64,000 nt of DNA from Molossus alvarezi (Eukaryota > Chordata > Mammalia > Chiroptera > Molossidae). The position numbers were made by a program, and so were the translations under genes. Shown one piece after another: positions 58,301-64,000 of the stretch. A model generated the notes under the pieces. The model saw nothing but the letters and a program-made list of their open reading frames with translations, ran no database searches and was not told where the DNA came from. The stretch is taken from contig CM073891.1 in the NCBI GenBank assembly GCA_037176705.1, forward strand, positions 91,222,327-91,286,326, written 5' to 3'. The first letter of the stretch is position 1, and the number at the start of each line of letters is the position of its first letter.

Positions 58301-59145
58301 GTGTTCATTTTCATTGGTTTCCAGGAAGTTTTTAATTTCTTCCTTGACCTCCGTCGTGACCCATTTATTGTTCAATAACATGCTATTATCCTCCATGTTT
58401 TCAAATGTCTTTGCATGTTCTTGTTGCAGTTGATTTCTAATTGCATGCCATTGTGTTCTGAGAAAATGCTTGATATGATTTCAATCTTCTTGAACTTGTA
58501 GAGACTTAGTTTGTGCCCTAACATGTGGTCTATCTTTGATAAAGTCCCATGTGCACTTGAGAAGAATGTGAATTCTGCAGTTTGGGGTGTAATTCTCTGT
58601 AGATATCTATTAAATACATTTGACCTAGCACTTCATTTAGAGTCTGTGTTTTCTTGCTAATTTTTTGTCCAGATGATATATCCAGTGATGTCATTGGGGT
58701 TTTGACGTCTCCTGCTATGATTGTATTGCTGTCAATTTCTCCTTTGAAGTCCTCCAAAAGATTTTTCATATACGTTGGTGCTCCTATATTGGGTTCATAT
58801 ATGTTTACCAAGGTCATATCTTCCTGTTGATTAGATCTTTTCAATATTATGTAATGGCCTTCTTTGTATCTAGTTATGGTCTTCATTTTGAAATCTACTT
58901 TAACAGATATGAGTATTGCTATGGCTGTTTGTTTGTTTTTTCCTTTTCGTTTGCTTGGAAGATTTTTTTTCCATCCCTTCACTTTCAACCTATGTGAGTC
59001 TTTTGTTGTGAGGTGGGTCTCTTATAAACAACATATAGATGAGTCATGCTTTCTTATCCAATCAGCTACTCTGTGTCTTTTTATGGGAGCATTCAATCCA
59101 TGTACATTTAAGGTGATTATTGATATGTACTTATTTATTTGCCAT
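55302..59145 (-). pseudogene. L1 K ORF2 (endonuclease / reverse transcriptase), broken
   Basis: The start at 59145 reads ATG GCA AAT AAA TAA. Compared with L1 J (ATG GCA ATA AAT AAG) one base has been added, shifting the frame at codon 3. Open pieces: endonuclease 58530-58988, linker 58058-58396, reverse-transcriptase start 57662-57844 (KSPGAQMAS, damaged) and 57259-57522. Then comes a 268-codon piece at 56332-57138 whose active site reads [12 protein letters not shown], with the Asp pair intact. Next are the thumb and Cys-rich regions (55734-56300), and the end 55398-55613. The endonuclease box GDFN is altered to GDVK, losing the catalytic Asn. The TAA is at plus-strand 55302-55304. Confidence 0.92.
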
Positions 59146-59169
59146 TTTTGTTTGTTGTGGTTCTATTTT

Positions 59170-60076
59170 TCTTCCTATTTCTCCTGCTAATTACAGCAGT
59201 CCTTTTAGCAATCTTGCAGTGCTGGTTTGATGTTAAGATATTCCGTTGGCCTTTTTTTTTTTTTTTTGGAAAACAATTTATTTGGCCTTCTATTTTGAAT
59301 GATGACCTTGCTGGGTAGAGTAGTCTTGGATTCAGACCCTTGTTTTTCATGACCTTGATTACTTCAAGCCACTCCTTTCTGTCCTATAGTGTTTCTGTTG
59401 AGAAGCCAGCTGAGAGACTTATGGGATTTCCTTTGTAGGTAACCTGTTGCTTATCTCTTGCTGCTTTTAGGATTCTTTCTTTGTCTTTAATTTTTGGCAT
59501 TTTAATTACTATGTGTCTTCATGTGGGCCTGTTTGGGTTCTTCTTACTTGGGGCTCTCTGTGTTTCTTGAACTTGAATGCCTTCTTCCTTCACCAAGTTA
59601 AGAATTTTTTCTGTCACTATTTCTTCAAATATATTCTCTAAACTTGCCAATTTTTTTTCTTCTTTGGTGACTCCTATGATGCAAATGTTATTATGTTTCC
59701 AGTTGTCCCACAGTTCTCTTAAGCTGTCTTCCTGTTTTTTAAGTGTTTTTTCCTGTTGGTTTTCTGATTGGTTAATTTTTTCTACCCTGTCTTCTAATTC
59801 ACTGATCCAGTTCTCTGCTTCCTTTACTCTGCTGGCTAATCCTTCCAATGTGTTCTTAATTTCTGCTATGTCATTCTTCATTTCCACTTGGGTGGTTTTC
59901 AATGCTTCTATATCTTTACTCATGGTGCTGATGTCCTTACTCATGCTGTTGAGCTTCTTCATGATCATGGCTCTGAACTCTACCTCTGATAATTTGCTTA
60001 GCATTATTTCATTGATCTCATATTCCACAGGGTTCTGTTTTTCTTTCATTTGGGATTTGTTTCTTTGTTTCACCAT
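59170..60076 (-). pseudogene. L1 K ORF1 (RNA-binding protein), stopped in the C-terminal domain
   Basis: The ORF1 start MVKQRNKSQMKEKQNPVEY at 60076 is the conserved one (compare L1 J at 39243). The frame is open for 186 codons through the coiled coil (about residues 50-115; heptads in MKNDIAEIKNTLEGLASRVKE) and the RRM core (WDNWKHNNICIIGV), to KNPNRPT. A TGA at about 59516-59518 then replaces the codon before RHIV. The rest of the C-terminal domain follows untranslated. The same frame is also open upstream to an ATG at 60187. Confidence 0.88.
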
Positions 60077-60713
60077 TTTGGCTATCTCAGTGGGTTTTGG
60101 AGCCTGCCAAATTTTCCCTTTGGGTGTTGGTGTTCTGCTGTTTGTGGCTACTCTACTGGGTTTGGATGAGCCTGGGTGGGCCCACATTAAACACCACTGT
60201 CTAATCTTAATTTCCTAGGTAGATTTTCATGCCCAGGAAAGGTTCAGATATCCTCTAGCTTTTTCCTGGTGGCTAGTAGTCTCAGTTACTCAGTGCCTTG
60301 GAATGTAGCCCTGGTGTTTTGCATAAGAGGATTTCCAGAGGGTGGGACAGATGCTGGTTATTAATGAGCCTCAATTTGCATTTCTTTGCCTCACCTGGGA
60401 AAGGCTGAATCTCCAAGGAAGGTGGGGGGGCTGCTGCTTTTCCCCACAACTCGGAGAAGGAGCACACTGGCCACTGTCCTTTGTGGTCACAACTTAGCAA
60501 AAACTCTGAGTGCCCTCCAAATCCCAGGTGTCTCCAAATCCCAGCCCAGTCTGCCCTCCCTCTGCCATAGCCCCGAGGTGAGTGGCTGTGGCTATTTTAG
60601 AGCTCTGTCGAGGCTCTCTGCGCTGTGGAGTGGGCTTGGTCTTTAGATGTGTTTTTCTTGACCACAAACTATATATTTCAGAGGTTTCCTAACCTTTTTG
60701 TTTACTGCTGAGA

Positions 60714-60752
60714 TGTGTGTGTGTGTGTGTGTGTGTGTTTGTGTGCGCGTGC
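60714..60752. repeat. (TG)n microsatellite grading into CG/CA alternation
   Basis: TG units, then GTGTGCGCGTGCACGCATGC, are an unbroken purine-pyrimidine alternation, a sequence type able to form left-handed DNA. Confidence 0.9.
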
Positions 60753-61299
60753 ACGCATGCACATTCACCTTACCACCAAGTTACTATTCACCTAATTTTA
60801 TTGAATCCCAAATCAATAATGCTTAAGACGCTGAATAGCTTAATAACAGGATTTGGACAAGATAACTTTGTAATGTCTAAATAAACACAGTAATACTGGG
60901 TATATTTATCCCATTCATTTTCTAAGGACAACTATATGCAAGCTGGATACCAATATTAAAGATTATTTAGAATCACTAAAAGAGTAGAAATGTAAAATAG
61001 CAAAACTAATGAAAAAATTTTTCAAAATTAAGTTGTGTGCAGGAAGTCAGTAAGTCAGTAAACATAACATGTAGGCAGGCTACCACCAAACTAATGAGGC
61101 AAACAGCTATGACACACAGATTGATGAGTTACTCTAAGTACTCTTTAGATTGTTGACCTTCTTTTTGACAGCTAGTATCTAAGATTGCTAAGACGTCTTA
61201 ATTAAGAGGATGACCCTGGAACTGTGAAATTTCTATCCTCTATTATTGTTTTATATTCCGAAGCCTATCTCTCTTTAACGTGGTTCTGAATTTTGTTTT
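60753..61299. other. AT-rich sequence, nothing recognised
   Basis: No gene or repeat signature. Confidence 0.5.
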
Positions 61300-61313
61300 A
61301 GAATGATGGTAAT

Positions 61314-61565
61314 CTTTTTTTTTTTATCCTCACCTGAGGACAGTTTTGCATTCATCTTCAGATAGAGTGGGAGAGAGAGAGGGAGGAAGAGAGAAAGAGA
61401 AACATCGATGTGAGAGAGAAAAATCGACTGGCTCCCACCCACAAGACCCCAACTTGGGGCCGGGGATAAACTGCAACCAAGGTTCGTGCCCTTAGCGGCA
61501 ACCGAAACCAGGACTCTCTGGTCCGTGGGCTGACACTCTAACCGCTGAGCCAAACCAGCCAGGGC
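61314..61565 (-). mobile_element. Ves SINE (long type), antisense
   Basis: TATCCTCACCTGAGGACAG to GAGCCAAACCAGCCAGGGC. AGAATGATGGTAAT (61300-61313) recurs as AGAATGATAGTAAT (61566-61579). Confidence 0.96.
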
Positions 61566-61824
61566 AGAATGATAGTAATTTTTATGGTGGAAATTACAAA
61601 TTTCTAGAGTACTTCAGAAATTCGTGTTCAAATTACCATCTGAAAGTAGATAATCTTCTTAGTATAGAATCACAGTGGCACCAAGCCTAATTTAGTGTTA
61701 TAAAATTAGAAATTTTAAAAAATGGTTATTGAATTTAACCAAAAATAGAATCTATTGTTTACTTCAGCAAGAGAGCTTTAATTTTTTTTCACATGCTTGT
61801 GCAGGATCAAACTTGTGAATTTTG

Positions 61825-62062
61825 TTGTTGTTAATCCTCCCTCAAGGATATGTTTCCATTGATCTTTTCAGACAGGGAGGGAGAGAGGGAGAGAAACAGT
61901 GATGTGAGAGACACACATGTATAGATCACCTCCCTCATGACCTCAACCTGGGCCGGGGATAGAACCTGCAACCCAGGTATGTGCCCTTGACCAGAATCAA
62001 ACACGCCATCCTTCGGTCCGTTAGGGCTGATGCTCTAACTGCTGAGTCAAATTGGCCAGGGT
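61825..62062 (-). mobile_element. Ves SINE (long type), antisense
   Basis: TAATCCTCCCTCAAGGATATG to GAGTCAAATTGGCCAGGG. AACTTGTGAATTTTG (about 61810) recurs as AACCTGTGAATTTTT (62064-62078). It is more diverged than the preceding SINE. Confidence 0.94.
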
Positions 62063-62199
62063 TAACCTGTGAATTTTTAATCAAGTGATTTAACAGTAGC
62101 AATTGAACATATGAGGTAAATAGAAGAGCTGTGCTGTTTGATGGGGGAGCCATGAGACATGGCTTTGAGCTCTGATAGAGTGAGTCTGACATTTCAGAT

Positions 62200-62447
62200 G
62201 TCCTGTGGTGTAAAACACACACTGGATGTCATTACTCACTAAGAAAAAAGAAAAAATATCTCAATAATTATATATCAAAAACACATGGCAAAAATGTACA
62301 TTTTATCATATTGTTCGAATAAAGTATATTATTAAAATTAATATTTTTTCATTTTTCCTGTTTCAATGTGGCTACTAGAAAATTTAAACGTACATGTGTG
62401 GTTCCCTTCTGTGTCCTGCAGTGTGTTTCCACTGGGCAGTGCTGACC
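62200..62447. mobile_element. Old DNA-transposon MITE (family uncertain)
   Basis: The right end GTTTCAATGTGGCTACTAGA, AAAATTTAAACGTACATGTG and CACTGGGCAGTGCTG is the terminal part of a widespread mammalian MITE ending in CAGTGCTG-like repeats. The left part (TGTAAAACACACACTGG and the AT-rich middle) fits the same element. The left terminal repeat is eroded. Confidence 0.65.
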
Positions 62448-62449
62448 TA

Positions 62450-63028
62450 CAATCTGGGGAGACAGGATTTTAGGAGACTCACTCTCAGGTTGACTGTTTG
62501 CAGTGGTGCCTGGGATGCATGTCGTCTTTGCCAGGAGCAGGTCAGACAAGTGGAAAACATTTCCCATGTCAAGCATATGCAAGTTATTTCATTTAAAATG
62601 TTCATTTTAAATAAAATATTTATTAGGTATTTTCATGAACTTTCTTAGCTAATTCGTCAAGGTGTGATATATATACACAAACTAGGTGGTTGTAACAGTA
62701 GAAAAGTCAAGTCACTGAAAATATGCGGGCTTTAAAAACATGTATTTTATACATAGAAAACTAAGAGTTTTATTTTTCTTTCTTGTTAGTAATGTCTCTA
62801 AATACTCTTCAAGCCATATGAGTGTTTTCATCTTCAACAATTTTAAAAAAATGAAATTTAAAGAAAAACAAAATGAATCTGTCTTTGGAGCATCTGTCTT
62901 TCTCTCACAGGGAACACAAGGAAAGTTGCTTATGGAGACCTGCACACTCACCACCACAAGTATATTTTATACAGAGCATTTTCCACAAAAAGTTCAAAGG
63001 AGAAATGTTTTAATCATTTAAGAATAAA
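62450..63028. other. No gene or repeat recognised
   Basis: Overlapping frames of 93 codons sense (62740-63021) and 81 antisense (62712-62957) lack recognisable domains. Confidence 0.45.
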
Positions 63029-63032
63029 ATTT

Positions 63033-63240
63033 GCCCAGTTAGTGTGGCTCAGTGGTTGAGCTTCCACACATGGACCAAGAGGTTACTGGCTCAATTCCCA
63101 ATCAGGGCACATGTTCGGGGTTGCAGGTTCGATCCCCAGCAAGATGCAGCCAATCAATAGTTTTCTCTCATCCATGTTTCTATCTCTCTCTCCCTCTCCC
63201 CTCCTCTTTCTCTAAAAATCTATTAAAAAAAAAAAAAAAA
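63033..63240 (+). mobile_element. Ves SINE (short type), sense
   Basis: GCCCAGTTAGTGTGGCTCAG, GGCTCAATTCCC, GGTTCGATCCCC, CTCATCCATGTTTCTATC, and a 16-base A-run. The target duplication is unclear. Confidence 0.92.
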
Positions 63241-64000
63241 CAAGATAGAAAAAATAAACCTGATTTTATTTTAATTTTAACTTTGTCTTTGAAATTTGGA
63301 CAAAGAGCGGAATTTTTATAATTTTCTCTTTAAAGATGAGAATGGTGTTACCTATACTGGCATTCCTAAGATTATGTCTAAACAAACATGTTTACTTGAA
63401 AGGGATCCTTAAAACATCAAATTGAAATGGACACCCTGTGGTAAAAACTGGGAGAAGAGAAGTTTGTAGCAGGTGTATGGATTTGAATAAAAGTGGTAAG
63501 GAGGTGGGGGTGGGAAGGAGTTCACTGTTGACCTCCAGAAAGAGGCTTTAGAAACAGAGTCACAGATGGTCCCTAAAATGCTTTCTGCTTTGTTTTACAG
63601 TTGCGTTAGTTGCAGAGCCTCTGTCGGGTTTGGAGGCAGGTGTGGTCACAATGCATAACTAGTCCAGGGAGAAGTCAGGGAAGTGAGGGAAAGGGAAGGG
63701 CTGTCAGGGACGTGAGCAACAAGGCAGTGGAGGGGTCTTTGGAGAAGAGACATGCTGTGGGGGAGTTCAAGGGGTGTGTCAGGGGCCCGTGGGACACTAA
63801 ATTTGTTTGGGATTAGGAAAAAGCTCATCCTCAACTGTTGTTTTCAGAGTGTTAAATTTTCAGATATATTGTTAAAATGAAACATTAGCCAAAGCAAATC
63901 ACAAGTAAAAGCAAACTCTGCATACACTGAAAGAGCATAAATTTAAACCAAACTAACACAATAACATATAATTCTTTGAAGCTTTTGAAAACATCTGTCT
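63241..64000. other. No gene or repeat recognised
   Basis: A purine-rich, G-rich interval lies at about 63610-63790. Opposed frames of 68 and 62 codons there have no motif. Confidence 0.45.

Larger units (their letters stand above)
55057..60643 (-). mobile_element. L1 K, antisense, nearly full length (5.6 kb)
   Basis: TAGATATGTTTTTCTT (55041-55056) and TAGATGTGTTTTTCTT (60644-60659) differ by one base and bound the insert. On the minus strand it starts inside the 5' UTR, lacking about the first 300 bases that L1 J has. It then carries ORF1 (from 60076), ORF2 (59145 to 55302) and the 3' UTR. It matches L1 J along its whole length, so the two are of the same subfamily. No SINE has entered it. 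ORF1 and ORF2 are both broken. Confidence 0.96.

Overview
The window is a repeat-rich, AT-rich stretch of mammalian nuclear DNA, most likely from a bat of the vespertilionid/molossid kind. The main evidence is about 20 copies of a tRNA-derived SINE of the bat Ves family, many with clear target-site duplications. They sit among several L1 (LINE-1) lineages and old mammalian repeats (MIR, L2, Tigger, hAT-like elements, an ERVL-like remnant). I see no intact host gene, no structural RNA gene and no CRISPR. Almost every long open frame here is an L1 ORF fragment or an antisense or low-complexity artefact.

Layout. 1-8240: an old L1 in sense orientation (5' UTR with a 500-base T-rich block, decayed ORF1 and ORF2), followed by two more L1 3' ends in tandem. 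8280-8815: a Tigger-type DNA transposon with a TA microsatellite. 9191-9587: another L1 3' end. 10131-15642: an antisense L1 with its 5' end but no 3' half, whose 5' UTR carries about four to five tandem monomers of about 415 bases. It abuts an older sense L1 3' end (15643-16210). 16.2-25.4 kb: mostly unrecognised DNA with six Ves SINEs, MIR and L2 pieces and a short L1 tail. 25.46-26.96 kb: a 5'-truncated antisense L1. 27-33.9 kb: unrecognised DNA, an ERVL-like dUTPase-region remnant, an old L1 piece, and a MIR split by two oppositely oriented Ves SINEs. 33950-40102: a full-length antisense L1 with a 17-base target duplication and a Ves SINE inside ORF2. 41.6-49.1 kb: an internally deleted antisense L1, then a very old antisense L1 carrying two SINEs and a 96-base L1 tail. 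50-55 kb: unrecognised DNA, DNA-transposon relics, and a GC-rich segment (52.2-54.4 kb) with GC boxes and a stop-bounded antisense open frame, the only place where a host exon or promoter seems worth testing. 55057-60643: a nearly full-length antisense L1 with a 16-base duplication. 60.6-64 kb: three SINEs, an old DNA transposon and unrecognised DNA.

The elements do not act together as a pathway. The window reads as a stratigraphy: MIR, L2 and DNA transposons oldest, then old L1s, then the bat L1s and Ves SINEs, which use L1 machinery in trans. Every L1 seen is disabled by stops, frameshifts or altered catalytic residues. Family names are from recognition of sequence patterns, not from a database search.
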